Shown here: positions 7,767 through 18,500 of the stretch, piece after piece
Position numbering within the stretch: position 1 is the first letter of the stretch
How the letters are laid out: each line of letters starts with the position of its first letter
NCBI GenBank assembly: GCA_030606285.1
Contig: JAUWGS010000008.1
Location: 33,884 to 97,883 of the forward strand
Direction of reading: 5' to 3'
Source of the DNA: Planctomycetales bacterium
Lineage (GTDB): Bacteria; 4484-113
Length of the DNA: 64,000 bases
The notes under the pieces: generated by a model
Seen by the model: only the letters and a program-made list of their open reading frames with translations
Databases searched by the model: none
What the model was told of the DNA's origin: nothing
Program-made: the position numbers and the translations under genes

Positions 7767-9429
7767 TTTAATTTTCGCTTTGGCAGCAATGTTTGTGTTG
7801 GCGTTCGCTACGACGGCATTCGCCGGTATGTTCAGGGACGTTCCGACGGACCACTGGGCATATGAAGCGATCGACTACCTCCAGCAGGAGGGTCTGGTTG
7901 AGGGCTATCCTGATGGCACCTTCCGCGGCAACAACGTCTTTAGCCGCTACGAGATGGCGATGGTCGTCGCCCGCATGTACTCCAAGCTGGAGGACATGAC
8001 GGCTTCGATGGACGACACGCGCATTGACGAGTGCATGGCGCGGATGGATCGGCTGGCGAACGAGTTCCGCGATGAGCTCGCCGAGATTGGTGTTCGCGTA
8101 GACCGGCTTGAGGGCCAGGTCAACACGAATACTGACGACATCAAAGTGCTTAAGGAGCTCATCAAGGACAACGAGATCGACGGCTTCTATCGTGTCCGCA
8201 CCGGTGTCTATGCGACGACTGGCGCGGTTGACTGGAGCAACGACTTCGGTCACGAGCAGGTCCTCGGTCTGCACCTCGGCTTCCAGCCGGAGGACAACAT
8301 CGACTTCGACTTCACCATCACTTCGGCTGAGGCTCAAGGCACGGTCGGCACGGGCTTCGCGCCCGGCATCAACAACGAGACGGGTGCAGCCCGCATGGGC
8401 AACCCGCCGTTCGGCAACCGTTCCGCGTCCAGCAGCTTCGTGCTGGATGTTGCGAAGGCAACCATCGATCTGACGCCGTATACCAACTCGTTTGGTGACA
8501 CGCCGACCTTCACGATTGGCCGTCAGTACTTCAGCGAGGGCGAGTTCGGTCTTGCCGGCGACAACGGCTACCGTTCAGACTTTGGCTACCGGTTCGACAC
8601 CACGTGGCACTATGGCCACTGGGCAGCTTACGTTGGCGCTTACAGGACTGAGGCCGTCTTCGGCGTGAATCCGTATGCCAACATCGCTTCGCTGAGCAAC
8701 ATGTCGAGTCTCGTCAATGTCAACGACAACGACGACTTCATCCTGATGGGTCTGCACTACTACGGCCGCGAGGGAAAGATCCCGGGTCATGTGCATGAAA
8801 TCGAGGTCTTCCTTGATGGTACGCCCGCAGGCTATGGCGCTGAGCAGTACATCAACCTGTCCGGCAACGCCGAGATTCCCTGGTGGGATGAAGAGTGGTT
8901 CAACGGCATTCGCGCCGAGTGGAACTACACTCCGACCTACGTTTCCGACCTGAGCGCGGACGACTTCGGCCTTGAGGATATGTCCCTCATCGTTGAGCTG
9001 GACGTCTACAACGACGGTCGCACGAAGTTCTCGGTTGCTGGCGCAAGCATTGCCCAGCTTGAGGGTCTGCCTGTCTACGCGAACGTGGACAACGACCCGT
9101 TCAGTGAGTGGGACTTCACGGTCAACGGTGTCCGCGATGCTTTCAACATGAGCCGCGAGGGCAAGAACTACTTCCCCTCCGACTTCGAGGGCATTGGCGT
9201 CACCTTTGAGCACACTTTCCGGAACGATCTCTACGGCAAGGTTACCTGGTACACCGGTCAGCGCATCAATGCGTTCTTTGATGACCGTCCAGGCCTCCTG
9301 AAGTTCAACTTCCGTTATCCATTCGAGAAGAATGCTTCACTGGGTCTTGACATCATCTCGGCCGGCGAGTTCACTAACCTTGAAGACGCGATCACTCTGG
9401 TTCGTGGCGAGTTCCTGCTCCACTTCTAA
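7759..9429 (+). CDS. S-layer-homology-domain outer-membrane porin
   Basis: 556 aa. Signal peptide 1-22 (ends TTAFA), then one SLH domain at about 24-67 (FRDVPTDHWAYEAIDYLQQ, GYPDGTFRG, FSRYEMAMVVARM). A heptad-rich probable coiled coil spans about 68-130, and a large beta-strand region reaches the C-terminal Phe (FLLHF). This is the OmpM-like layout: the SLH domain grips modified peptidoglycan and the barrel sits in the outer membrane, tethering it. AAGGAG lies 7 bases before ATG. It has strong translation signals and a strong terminator after it, which suggests an abundant protein. Confidence 0.9.
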   Translation: MRNLIFALAAMFVLAFATTAFAGMFRDVPTDHWAYEAIDYLQQEGLVEGYPDGTFRGNNVFSRYEMAMVVARMYSKLEDMTASMDDTRIDECMARMDRLANEFRDELAEIGVRVDRLEGQVNTNTDDIKVLKELIKDNEIDGFYRVRTGVYATTGAVDWSNDFGHEQVLGLHLGFQPEDNIDFDFTITSAEAQGTVGTGFAPGINNETGAARMGNPPFGNRSASSSFVLDVAKATIDLTPYTNSFGDTPTFTIGRQYFSEGEFGLAGDNGYRSDFGYRFDTTWHYGHWAAYVGAYRTEAVFGVNPYANIASLSNMSSLVNVNDNDDFILMGLHYYGREGKIPGHVHEIEVFLDGTPAGYGAEQYINLSGNAEIPWWDEEWFNGIRAEWNYTPTYVSDLSADDFGLEDMSLIVELDVYNDGRTKFSVAGASIAQLEGLPVYANVDNDPFSEWDFTVNGVRDAFNMSREGKNYFPSDFEGIGVTFEHTFRNDLYGKVTWYTGQRINAFFDDRPGLLKFNFRYPFEKNASLGLDIISAGEFTNLEDAITLVRGEFLLHF

Positions 9430-9451
9430 GATTACATCCCCCGCCAACAAT

Positions 9452-9484
9452 GAGCCCCGGCCCTCGGGCCGGGGCTCTCTTCTT
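9452..9484 (+). terminator. Rho-independent terminator of the SLH-porin gene
   Basis: GAGCCCCGGCC pairs with GGCCGGGGCTC around a 4-base loop, followed by the T-rich tail TCTTCTT. It lies 22 bases after the porin stop codon. Confidence 0.88.
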
Positions 9485-9519
9485 AACAGCCGAATATCTT
9501 GTGGCACTGGTTCCCGGGC

Positions 9520-9882
9520 TCAGAAAGCCCGCTCGAAATGCACAATCTTAGGTTTCCCCTGTCCTCTTGCGGGATACACGAGTTCGATGACGTCAAATTG
9601 CACCGGCCGGTCGGTCAGCGCGCGGTGCTTGAGGTATATCTCGGCGATGCGCCGCAGCTTGCGTATCTTGGCGGGTCCCAGGTTGTCCGCGGGGCGGAAT
9701 CCCTCGCTTGCCGTGCGCGCTTTCACCTCGGTGAACACGATGCTTCCGTTGTGCTCGCTGACGATGTCGAGTTCACCGAGCCTGTGAGTGTAGTTTGTGT
9801 CCAGGATGCGGTGCCTGAGACTACGCAGGTGTTTCTGAGCCGCCAGCTCCCCTCTTGCGCCAAGCGACAGGGGTTTTCTCAT
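9520..9882 (-). CDS. YraN (UPF0102) nuclease-fold protein
   Basis: 120 aa from ATG 9882, the usual YraN length; the frame is open further upstream to 9981 but that extension lacks family similarity. Core motifs are LGARGELAAQKHL, GELDIVS and VFTEVKAR, the last two forming the D...ExK of the restriction-endonuclease-like fold. Function in the cell is not established for the family. The 5' end lies inside the zinc-ribbon gene (62-base overlap), so the two are probably co-translated. Confidence 0.87.
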   Translation of the reverse strand: MRKPLSLGARGELAAQKHLRSLRHRILDTNYTHRLGELDIVSEHNGSIVFTEVKARTASEGFRPADNLGPAKIRKLRRIAEIYLKHRALTDRPVQFDVIELVYPARGQGKPKIVHFERAF

Positions 9883-10063
9883 CCACCACCGCCAGGGGGC
9901 TTTCTTTCGTGATGCGCCCTTCGTAGAAGGCGTGTATCTCGAGAACAAACTGCGCAAGGCAGAAAGGGCACTCCATTTCATCGCCTACTCCCTTGCCTTC
10001 CGCGACGGCGAGAAGGCGAGAACAGGACGGGCAGTACAGCTTTGGTTTGGGCTTCTCTATCAC
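9821..10063 (-). CDS. Small zinc-ribbon protein
   Basis: 80 aa with one zinc ribbon near the N-terminus: CPSC at about residues 11-14 and CPFC at about 32-35. The remainder is charged and probably flexible. The start is GTG 10063. A minus-strand TATAAT (10072-10077) ends 8 bases before it, which would give a leaderless message. It overlaps yraN. No specific function can be assigned. Confidence 0.68.
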   Translation of the reverse strand: MIEKPKPKLYCPSCSRLLAVAEGKGVGDEMECPFCLAQFVLEIHAFYEGRITKESPLAVVDEKTPVAWRKRGAGGSETPA

Positions 10064-10071
10064 AGGCGCAG

Positions 10072-10116
10072 ATTATAGCACCAGTGGGCGGACGTGTTCA
10101 CCGGCTCTGATATAAT
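10072..10116. promoter_or_regulatory. Divergent promoter pair: zinc-ribbon/yraN and moxR run
   Basis: A minus-strand TATAAT at 10072-10077 serves the zinc-ribbon gene. A plus-strand TATAAT at 10111-10116 stands 24 bases before the moxR ATG. The -35 boxes are weak and not assigned. Confidence 0.55.
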
Positions 10117-10140
10117 ACGCTCTTGCCGGCGGAGGATCTA

Positions 10141-11139
10141 ATGGCTGACGCTACCGCAAAAGAAACGGTTCAGGATGAAGTCTCGCTCCAGCCGGAAGAC
10201 TTGCTTCGCGCCACCAGGCAGATCCACCGAATCACTGCCAACATCGCGAAGGTGGTCTTCGGCAAGGACGAGGTCATCCGGCGCGTTCTGGCAGCGCTGC
10301 TGGCGAACGGGCACGTGCTCTTGGAGGACGTTCCCGGCGTGGGCAAGACGATGCTGGCGCGCGCGCTGGCGCGCTCTGTGGCGGCGAAATTCACGCGCAT
10401 CCAGTTCACGCCCGACCTGCTGCCGGCGGATGTAACCGGAAGCACGGTGTTCAACCAGAAGACCGGGGAGTTTTCCTTCAACGCGGGTCCGGTGTTTACC
10501 AACATCCTGCTGGCTGACGAGATCAACCGGACATCACCCCGCACGCAGTCGGCATTGCTCGAAGCGATGGAGGAGCGCCAGGTCACCATGGACGGCGTCA
10601 CCCATCCCCTTCCGGTGCCGTTTTTCGTGGTGGCGACCCAGAATCCCATCGAACACCAGGGTACGTACGACCTTCCTGAAGCGCAACTGGATCGGTTCCT
10701 GATGCGGCTGCAAATCGGTTATCCTGGCGCATCCGAGGAGGCCGACATCTTGGAAGAGCAGCGTATAACGCATCCCATTGGGGAGATCAGTTCCGTTATC
10801 ACGCTGGAGGAGCTTGGCGAATTCCAACGGTTTTCGCGGCGGGTCTTCATCAAGCTGTCCCTGAGGGACTACATCGTTCGTCTCAATACGGAGACTCGCA
10901 GCCACCCGGACGTGTTGGTCGGTGCGTCCATACGCGGCAGTCTCGGCTTGATGCGCACCGCTCAGGCGTGGGCTCTTATTGACGGCCGCGATTACGTGAC
11001 GCCGGATGATATCAAAGCTATGGCGCTCATGGTTCTGGCGCACCGAATCATCATGCTCCCATCGGCGCAACTCGCGGGAGTGAAGCCTTCCGGAGTCGTG
11101 GAGGGTATTCTCAGGAAGGTGCCGGTTCCGGTACAGTGA
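10141..11139 (+). CDS. MoxR-family AAA+ ATPase
   Basis: 332-aa chaperone-type ATPase. ATG 10141 is chosen because GGAGG lies 6 bases upstream. Walker A DVPGVGKT is at residues 63-70. Walker B ILLADEINR is near 123-131, and sensor-1 VVATQNPIEHQGTYDLPEAQ and the DRFLMR arginine-finger segment follow. MoxR proteins act with DUF58 and transglutaminase or VWA partners in cell-envelope quality control or assembly. Here the DUF58 gene starts 19 bases later and the transglutaminase gene follows, the classic triad. Confidence 0.94.
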   Translation: MADATAKETVQDEVSLQPEDLLRATRQIHRITANIAKVVFGKDEVIRRVLAALLANGHVLLEDVPGVGKTMLARALARSVAAKFTRIQFTPDLLPADVTGSTVFNQKTGEFSFNAGPVFTNILLADEINRTSPRTQSALLEAMEERQVTMDGVTHPLPVPFFVVATQNPIEHQGTYDLPEAQLDRFLMRLQIGYPGASEEADILEEQRITHPIGEISSVITLEELGEFQRFSRRVFIKLSLRDYIVRLNTETRSHPDVLVGASIRGSLGLMRTAQAWALIDGRDYVTPDDIKAMALMVLAHRIIMLPSAQLAGVKPSGVVEGILRKVPVPVQ

Positions 11140-11157
11140 GCGGATGTAGGTGGTAGT

Positions 11158-12399
11158 TTGTACAGGCTCACACCACTGTCGCGTGTGTCCTTGGCGCTTA
11201 CGGCGTTTGCCATCCTGCTCGTACTGATATTCAAGAACCACCTGCTGGTCTATACAGCGGTTCTGTTCGGCACAGTCAATGCGTCGCTGTTCATCTGGTC
11301 GTTTCTGAGCACTCGCGGCCTGACGGTGGAAAGGCGCCATTCCGGGACATGTTTGCGCGGTTATCCGCTGCACGTGGAGCTGGTCATCCACAACTCGAAC
11401 CGCGCAGCGCGGTTCGCCCTGGTGGGCTTTGACGACTTCGCGCCTGCCGGCGAGGAAGAACGCTACCGCGAAGTCGCCCTCCTGAGTGTCGGGCCGAGAT
11501 CCACTGCGACTGTGCGCTATGAGGTTGTGCCGATCCGGCGCGGGCACTTCGAGATTGGGCCGTTTCTGTTTTATTCGGGAGATCCTTTCGGGTTTTTCCG
11601 CCACGTTCGCCGCGTAAACACTCTCACCGACCTGCTGGTTATGCCCACCCCTCTAGATACTCGCGTCAACTACCTCAAGAGCGTTTCGCTCGTGGCAAAG
11701 GACGAGCTTTCGACAATCGCGATGCCCGGCAGCTCCACAGAGTTTCTGGGTGTCCGCGAGTACCAGCAGGGAGACCCGCTGCGCAAGGTGCACTGGGCGA
11801 GCACGGCGCGCCTGGGCACCCTCATCACGAAACAGTTCGAGCGAAACGTCGCCTCCACGCTGAGCGTGCTGCTGGTGAACGATGACAGCAGCGCCCTGGG
11901 CCGGGACGAGGAGCTAAATCCGCTCGAATACTCGATAACTCTGATCTCGACACTAGCGCGCGAGACCAGCCGGTCACACTACTATTTCTCGTTTCTTGAG
12001 TTGAACGGCACTGAAGAGCGTTACAGCTCAGGACTGGGGCAGGACTACTTCCAGCGGCTTTCGATGCAGCTCGCTGAGATCACGCCCGGCGAGCGTCTGG
12101 ACCTGTCCGCCGCCGGCGGCAGAATCCTGCGATACCTGCCCTCGCGCTCAGACCTTATAGTTTTCATTCCGCACCTCACCGGAACCGAGGCGGGGTTTCT
12201 GGCAAATCTGAGACTCAACTACCGCCTGCTCTCGGTCATCACTTTCGATCTGGAGAGTTTCCAGCAGGGGATGCCGCAAGTAACGCCCAGGTCCCGCGTG
12301 AGGTTCGGCCAGAACTTCCTCATCTTCGAGCTGGTGTACGGAGACGATCTGGTGAAGCAGCTCGAGGCTTTCGTGGAAAAAGTGGGGTTTGTCAAGTAG
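11158..12399 (+). CDS. DUF58 domain-containing membrane protein
   Basis: 413 aa. Two N-terminal hydrophobic segments (LALTAFAILLVLIF and VYTAVLFGTVNASLFIWSF) anchor it in the membrane. A beta-rich region follows, and then the DUF58 signature REYQQGDPLRKVHWASTAR at about residue 200. DUF58 proteins are usual partners of MoxR ATPases. Start is TTG 11158 after an AGGTGG. The transglutaminase gene begins three bases after its stop codon. Precise biochemical role is unknown. Confidence 0.9.
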   Translation: MYRLTPLSRVSLALTAFAILLVLIFKNHLLVYTAVLFGTVNASLFIWSFLSTRGLTVERRHSGTCLRGYPLHVELVIHNSNRAARFALVGFDDFAPAGEEERYREVALLSVGPRSTATVRYEVVPIRRGHFEIGPFLFYSGDPFGFFRHVRRVNTLTDLLVMPTPLDTRVNYLKSVSLVAKDELSTIAMPGSSTEFLGVREYQQGDPLRKVHWASTARLGTLITKQFERNVASTLSVLLVNDDSSALGRDEELNPLEYSITLISTLARETSRSHYYFSFLELNGTEERYSSGLGQDYFQRLSMQLAEITPGERLDLSAAGGRILRYLPSRSDLIVFIPHLTGTEAGFLANLRLNYRLLSVITFDLESFQQGMPQVTPRSRVRFGQNFLIFELVYGDDLVKQLEAFVEKVGFVK

Positions 12400-12402
12400 G
12401 CC

Positions 12403-14799
12403 ATGCACGTTCTAGCTCATCAGCCGATCGCCGGCAAAGGAAGGGAACGCCTCTTCCTGCACATCTCGGTCTGCCTTGCGAGTCTTGTCGGCCTGCAGAT
12501 ACTGGACCTTGGCCTTAACACGCCGGCAGCGAAGGTGGTGCTGGCGCTGGTGGTTGTGGCTGGCTTCGTGTTCGCCTACTACCTTGAGCCGAGATTCCAT
12601 CCCTTCGCCAGAGTCGCCGTGGACCTGCTGGGCCTAGCTTTCGTCGTGTACTACATCTGGCGGATGGTGGAGGATTTCCTGTCCGCGGGTAACTACCTCG
12701 GCACGCTGTTGGGAATCCTGCTGGCGATGCTTGCTTTCATCACATTTGACCTTCGCGTTCACCGCCAGATGCTGGTAATCAGCGTGGTATTCATCATCTT
12801 CTCCGCGACCGCGAGCTACGACCTGTTGATGATGGTCTACGTGCCGCTGTTCCTGATTTTTGGCGGCGCCGGTTTCTACTTCATTAACACGCTTGAGCTG
12901 GAAAGGCGCATTGCGCACGTGGGCCGGGACGACCGTTTGCGGCCGGAGCTGGCGCCGCAGTTTACAGTGGCGGTGGGAAGCTTCATTGTCAAGATGGTTT
13001 TAGCGATTGTCGCAGTGTCGGTTGTGGTCTATGTGCTGATCCCTCACTACACGGATATCAACCGGCCTGCGCTCTTCATTCCGCAGGTAAGCACTCTGGA
13101 GCGCGCCCTGGAGGACTTGAGGGTCAGGCGGGAGAGCGATCTGCTCTCGCTGGCGCCCGGTGAGCTGGCTATATCCGGCTTCTCAGGCACCTTTGACCTG
13201 GCATACAACCGGTCGGTGTTCGGAGCAACGTCGCTCTACTTCAGCAACGACCCGGCGATTGAGGTACGCAGCACTTCGGGCGGATACCTGCGCGGTGCTG
13301 TATTCGATCTGTACACGGGGCAGGCGTGGGAGCCTTCTCTGGAAGTGGCTGCACATATGCGGGCCGCCGGGGCAGGAACGCGTTCATACCAGTACGTGGC
13401 CTACTACACATTGCCGCTTATCGATTTTCCATCGCAGAAGTACGCAGAGAGCGAACTGGTGAAGCGCGGCATAAAGGTAGACGAGAAGAACGTCTATTCG
13501 CGGAACGAAGCCAGCGATCTGGATTACAACATCATCACGCAGGAAGTAATGTTCCTGAAGGACCATCCAAACGTGTTCTTCAGTTCTTACCAACCAGTGA
13601 GACTGGAGGAACTGACTGTCGTGCGGACGCCCGAAGGAGATGTGTACAATCCTGCCCCGCTGATAGACGACTTCGCGATTCCGCGGTCTCTGCTCCCTCG
13701 GCATCCCCGGCAGTTCTCCTACCGCGTGACTGTGCTTGCCCCTGTGGTACGACGCAGGCAGATGGAGCAGAGCTTCGGCAACGCGCCGCCGGAGATACTC
13801 GCACGCTACACTCAGCTTCCCTTGGTGGAGAACGAAGCAGAGCTGGAGCAAGTGGTGGGCCACAATGTTGTGCCCCTGCCGCAGAGGGTTCTGGATACGG
13901 CGCACAGTATAGTCGCGGACGCGACAACCCAGCATGAGAAAGTCCGGCTGATCTACGATTACCTCAAGGATCCCGCCGAATTCAGGTACAACACCGAGTT
14001 TGAGGCCCTGGGCGAGCACACGGAGGCGACCGACCACTTCCTCTTCAGCTCCCGCAGCGGGTTCTGCCAGCAATTCGCTTCGGCGATGGCCGTAATGTGC
14101 CGGGCCGACGGGATTCCCGCGCGCGTCGTCACGGGCTACGCTCCCGGCGGATACTCCATCGTGGGAAATAAGTACATTTACCGCGACCGGAACGCTCACG
14201 CCTGGGTGGAGGTCTACTTCGACGGTCTGGGATGGGTGCTGTTTGACCCGACTCAGGCGAGCAGCGACATCTTCAGTTTCGGACGGTTCAGGGAGTTCGT
14301 TCGCGACACGTCAACCTTCCTGGAGAATCTGTTTGTCATCGACCCCACTGGCGCGCGAGAGACGATCGCGGGCTTCTTCGTCGGGCTGTATAATCTCGCA
14401 GTTCCCTTTGTGGTTGCCCATTGGCAATGGTTGCCGCTCATAATAGGCGTGTTAATCGTGGCCGCTGTCGGCGCTTCTTTGCTGCGGCGCAGGGCGCGCC
14501 GAGCACGGGCGCTGGTCCCTGAAAACGAAATTGTGGCGGCCTATCTGGAGCTTTCGAGCCTGCTCAGAAGTTCCTCGCTGGGCCGGGAGCCCTACCACAC
14601 GAGCAGGGAGTTTGAGCGCCGACTCTCGGACTTCCTGATTGCCAGCCCCGAAGACCTATCACGCTTCATCGCGCTTTACGAGATTGCCGCGTTCTCGCAC
14701 CGTCCGCCGTCAAGTGAGGATGTTTCCTGGAGCCGCGAGTTCTTGGCGCGTGTGCGGGAATACGCTGAGCGCAGCAAGGAGGGGCTCGCGTCATCGTGA
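12403..14799 (+). CDS. TgpA-like membrane transglutaminase (DUF3488/transglutaminase/DUF4129)
   Basis: 798 aa. The N-terminal multi-pass membrane region (residues about 20-215) is followed by an extracytoplasmic domain with a transglutaminase core. The catalytic triad is Cys555 in SGFCQQFASAM, His599 in AHAWVEVYF and Asp615 in LFDPTQ. Another membrane helix near 670-690 leads to a cytoplasmic DUF4129-like tail. The architecture matches TgpA/YebA proteins of the MoxR-DUF58-transglutaminase cluster. The substrate is unknown, probably a cell-wall or periplasmic protein. Its stop codon overlaps the next start (GTGA). Confidence 0.9.
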   Translation: MHVLAHQPIAGKGRERLFLHISVCLASLVGLQILDLGLNTPAAKVVLALVVVAGFVFAYYLEPRFHPFARVAVDLLGLAFVVYYIWRMVEDFLSAGNYLGTLLGILLAMLAFITFDLRVHRQMLVISVVFIIFSATASYDLLMMVYVPLFLIFGGAGFYFINTLELERRIAHVGRDDRLRPELAPQFTVAVGSFIVKMVLAIVAVSVVVYVLIPHYTDINRPALFIPQVSTLERALEDLRVRRESDLLSLAPGELAISGFSGTFDLAYNRSVFGATSLYFSNDPAIEVRSTSGGYLRGAVFDLYTGQAWEPSLEVAAHMRAAGAGTRSYQYVAYYTLPLIDFPSQKYAESELVKRGIKVDEKNVYSRNEASDLDYNIITQEVMFLKDHPNVFFSSYQPVRLEELTVVRTPEGDVYNPAPLIDDFAIPRSLLPRHPRQFSYRVTVLAPVVRRRQMEQSFGNAPPEILARYTQLPLVENEAELEQVVGHNVVPLPQRVLDTAHSIVADATTQHEKVRLIYDYLKDPAEFRYNTEFEALGEHTEATDHFLFSSRSGFCQQFASAMAVMCRADGIPARVVTGYAPGGYSIVGNKYIYRDRNAHAWVEVYFDGLGWVLFDPTQASSDIFSFGRFREFVRDTSTFLENLFVIDPTGARETIAGFFVGLYNLAVPFVVAHWQWLPLIIGVLIVAAVGASLLRRRARRARALVPENEIVAAYLELSSLLRSSSLGREPYHTSREFERRLSDFLIASPEDLSRFIALYEIAAFSHRPPSSEDVSWSREFLARVREYAERSKEGLASS

Positions 14800-15551
14800 G
14801 AGTCGTCTTCAACGCTGATGATTACGGCTCTCACCCGCAGATATCGCGCGGCATCATCGAGGCGATTAGGCGGGGGGTTGTTCGATCGACCACCGTGCTG
14901 GCAAATATGGTGACTGATGAGGAGTTGTCGTGGCTTGCAGAGATGTCCAACATCTCCATCGGAGCGCACCTGAATCTGACCAAAGGAATGCCAGTCACGC
15001 CCTTCCCGCAGGATTTCCTCAACGAACACGGCGGCTTTTCAAAAGAACTGATATTTTCACCGGAAGGGGGGCCTGTTCTGCCCGCCGACGCGGTGCGAGA
15101 GGAGCTAAACGCGCAGGTGAGCCGCCTGGAAGTCGGCGGTCTTTCGCTGGACCATCTGGACTCGCACCATCACATTCATGGATTCGCCTCTGTGCTGGAC
15201 GTCGTGGTGGAGTTTGCACGCGACCGGGATCTTGCGGTCAGGGCGACCTGCCCCTGGATGTCGGAGTACCTTGCAGCGCAGGGGGTGCGCAGTCCCGGAT
15301 GGTTAATCACCGGCTTTTTCGGGAAGAATAACATAGGCGGGGAGCATCTAATGGAGCTGCTCCGGGATGTGTTCGCGTCGGGCGCGTCTGTTGTCGAAGT
15401 GGTGTGCCATCCGGGATTTGCCGATGGACTGCCCGAGGGGCATACCGGATATCGCGAGGAGAGGGAACTTGAGCTCCAGACGCTCTGCTCGCCGGGGCTT
15501 GCGATATGGCTTAACGAAGAGGGGATTGTAGTCGCAAAATATGATGTTTAG
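14796..15551 (+). CDS. YdjC/ChbG-family carbohydrate deacetylase
   Basis: 251 aa. The family removes acetyl groups from N-acetylated sugars such as chitooligosaccharides using a divalent metal. Motifs are FNADDYGSH at the N-terminus with the metal/base aspartates, IGAHLNLTKGMPV, LDSHHHIHG with the metal histidines, and VVCHPGFAD near the C-terminus. It starts at GTG inside the transglutaminase stop codon (4-base overlap), so it is translationally coupled to it. The actual substrate is not shown; an envelope glycan or its breakdown product is a reasonable guess. Confidence 0.88.
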   Translation: MRVVFNADDYGSHPQISRGIIEAIRRGVVRSTTVLANMVTDEELSWLAEMSNISIGAHLNLTKGMPVTPFPQDFLNEHGGFSKELIFSPEGGPVLPADAVREELNAQVSRLEVGGLSLDHLDSHHHIHGFASVLDVVVEFARDRDLAVRATCPWMSEYLAAQGVRSPGWLITGFFGKNNIGGEHLMELLRDVFASGASVVEVVCHPGFADGLPEGHTGYREERELELQTLCSPGLAIWLNEEGIVVAKYDV

Positions 15552-18500
15552 GCGGATACTGGGGCTTTTGCTGTTGGTGCAGCTCGCAGCTTTTGCCGCG
15601 GCTTGCGGCGGGAGCGGTCGCTATATGCCCTTGCCGCGCCCTCAGCTGGAACTCAGCCTGGACGATTACTATGAAAGCAAGCTCAGTGCCGCGCAGCCGC
15701 TGGAAGCGGGGGAGTTCCAGGTCTACGCGCTGGACGCAGAATTGCGTGACGATAGCGCCAGCCTGTCTGCGCTGAGTGTTGACGCCGAAGCGGGCGTTCT
15801 TTCACTTGCCACGCGTCCGGGCGCACCCGAAGCGATGTATCTCTACGTGCGGCTCCCTGCCGGAGCGCATTTCGCAGACCTGCGGATTACCGCACCGCCA
15901 ACGGTTCTCGCCTTGGCGCTGCCTGGAAAACTGAAGCGTGTCGTGCCGATTGCGCTCGTAACCATCGGCGCGGAAGAGGAACTGGAGTTCGCGCTCGAAC
16001 TAAAGACGCGGGATGCTGCCCTGGAGCCAGCTGAGACAACGCTTGCCTTCCTGGGCTCGGACAGGCAGGAGCTTGCACTGAAGGCCGCTGCGCTTACCTT
16101 CGACGAGCAGGTCACTGATCTAAATGCGACGGTCAATGGAACCTGGGTGGACCTGACCTGGAACGAACGCAACTTAGGCGATTACGATAATGGAGGAGAG
16201 GTCGGGATCTCCGATATCACCCCGATAGCGATGCACTATGGAGCAGGCACGGGGACGCCTCCCCAGGAACTCACGCCCGAAGAGGAGTTGGCAGACGGCA
16301 ATGGTGACGGTAAGGTGGCCATCGACGACATCACGCCCATCGCAATACACTACGGCCGGAAGCTGGACGGTTACGACATATTCGCTCTGGAGATTCCTTC
16401 GCTTGGCACCGAAGTGTGCGAAGACGACTTCACCGGCGTGTCTCCCTTTACCGACCCGGACAACCCGGGTATGCCATATCCATCGGTCAAGCGTGAGAAG
16501 TTCTACGTTGACTCCAAGCCGCCGCCACACCGGATCACATACACGTTCGGTTGGGACATGGATCCGGGAGTATACGCTTTCACCGTGCGCGCTTCAGACC
16601 TGGACGACGGCGATGTGGGTCCGTTTTCGAACATCGAGAAAAGGGAGTTCGAGGGCGGCGAAAACCATCCTCCGGTGTGGTCGGGCGCCGGTGGCATTTT
16701 GTCCGCCAATGCCGGCAACGCCAAGGTCACTGTAACCTTTAGCGATGCATTCGATCCGGATGGAGACGACTTATATTACGTTGTCTATTACCAGATTGGC
16801 GACACGGTCATTCCCGGGATTGCCGAGACGCTGCGCGTGGACTACGCCACGCTGCCACAGCCGGCGCCGTTCAGCGTTGAAGTCACAGGCCTGACGAACG
16901 ATGACCAGTACGCCTTCTTGGTGCGGATCTTTGATGAGCACGACCTGCGTGAGAACCCGCCCAACGACATAGTCCTGACTGCCACGCCGAAGCTTTACGA
17001 GCCAAACGACCTGCCCTGGCCGTTCTTGCGCAAGGACGAGCAGCGCACGGGCGTTCTGGACGGCGAACTGCGGGAGCCGCTTGCGGAGCTGTGGCACTCC
17101 ACGTACAAAGTCTCCGGCGGCTATAACGAGTCGTCGCCGGTGCTGGACGACTACCGGGTGTACATCGGCTCGGTGGACGGGCGAGTTTACGCCTTCGACC
17201 AGTTTACGGGCGGCGAGATTTACGCAACTCCCGTTGAGAACTTCCTATCGGTCTCCACCGCCGCCCTGTGGGATGACTACCTGGTCATAGGCGGCAAGGG
17301 CAAGTTCTACTGCCTGAGGCGCTTGGATGGCGTTGCTGTAGGCCAGTTTGACCTCGTTGACGACACGGCTCTCCAGTCCTCCGCCCTGATTGTTGACGGT
17401 ATAGTCTATGCGGGAAGCAACGAGGGAACGGTCTACGCATTCGACCTGGATAGCAGTGAGGAAGTGTGGTCGAACCCGATCGACACCAGCCGCATCAGCA
17501 GCAGTCCCGTGACCGACGGCAACTACATATACATCTCAACCGAGGATGGCATTGTGCACAAGCTCGATATCGAAACTGGCTTCGAGCTTCCGTCTTCCCC
17601 CGATCTTGGCGAGATACACTTCGCCACGCCGGTGCTGTATCCCGCAGACTCGCCTCAGGTGGTGATCACGGGCGTGGATACGGCGGAGATCGGCAACAGC
17701 GCTTTCTACGCCCTGTCGATTGAGAGTATGGCGATTGCCACAACATATGAGACAGACTACGGAGTGCAGGGAACGCCGGTGGTGGTGGAGTACGAGGGGC
17801 AAACGCTCGTAATCGCCGGGCAGGGCGAAAACATCATGGGCAAGGTCTCGGCGCACGACCTCGTAACCGGTGAGCTTGTCTGGGAGACGGAAGATATTGG
17901 ACGGGTATTCGCATCCCCCGCCGCATCGGCGAACCGTATATTCGTCGGCTCTCAGAACGGCAATTTCTATGTCATCGACTTCGCGGGCAACATCAAACAG
18001 ACACTGGAGGATCTCGGCTCCGCTATCCTAACGAGCGCTGCGCTGGTCGACAACCGGGTGTACGTGGCGACTACTGACGAGGTGCTCTACTGCCTCGAAG
18101 CCCAGGAGGACACTCTAGCCCCGGAATGGCATGGAACCGAAGGTATTCGCGCGGCGTCCACCGATTTCGGCGAGGTCACGCTGGAATGGGACTACGCGAC
18201 CGACGATTTCTACTCGCAGGTCTACTACCAAATCTACTACGGCACCGAAAAAGACCTGGTCTGGGGGCTTCCGCAGATATCTGACATCCCGGAAGAGGGT
18301 AAGGTTCCTCATTCATGCACCGTGACCGACCTCGAAGATGGAGTCCGGTATTACTTCGGGGTTAGGGCGTCGGATAGGCCGCTGTGGGACGACGCGAACC
18401 TTGAGGAAAACGAGAACATTCTGGGCGCGACACCCCCGTGGAACCTCTATACAGAGCTTACGCTGGGAGATGAGATTCTGGCGGTGGCTGATACGTTCCT

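Noticed and set aside
9452..9484. Bidirectional terminator also serving yraN
   Set aside because: On the minus strand the hairpin is not followed by a T-run, so only plus-strand termination is supported.
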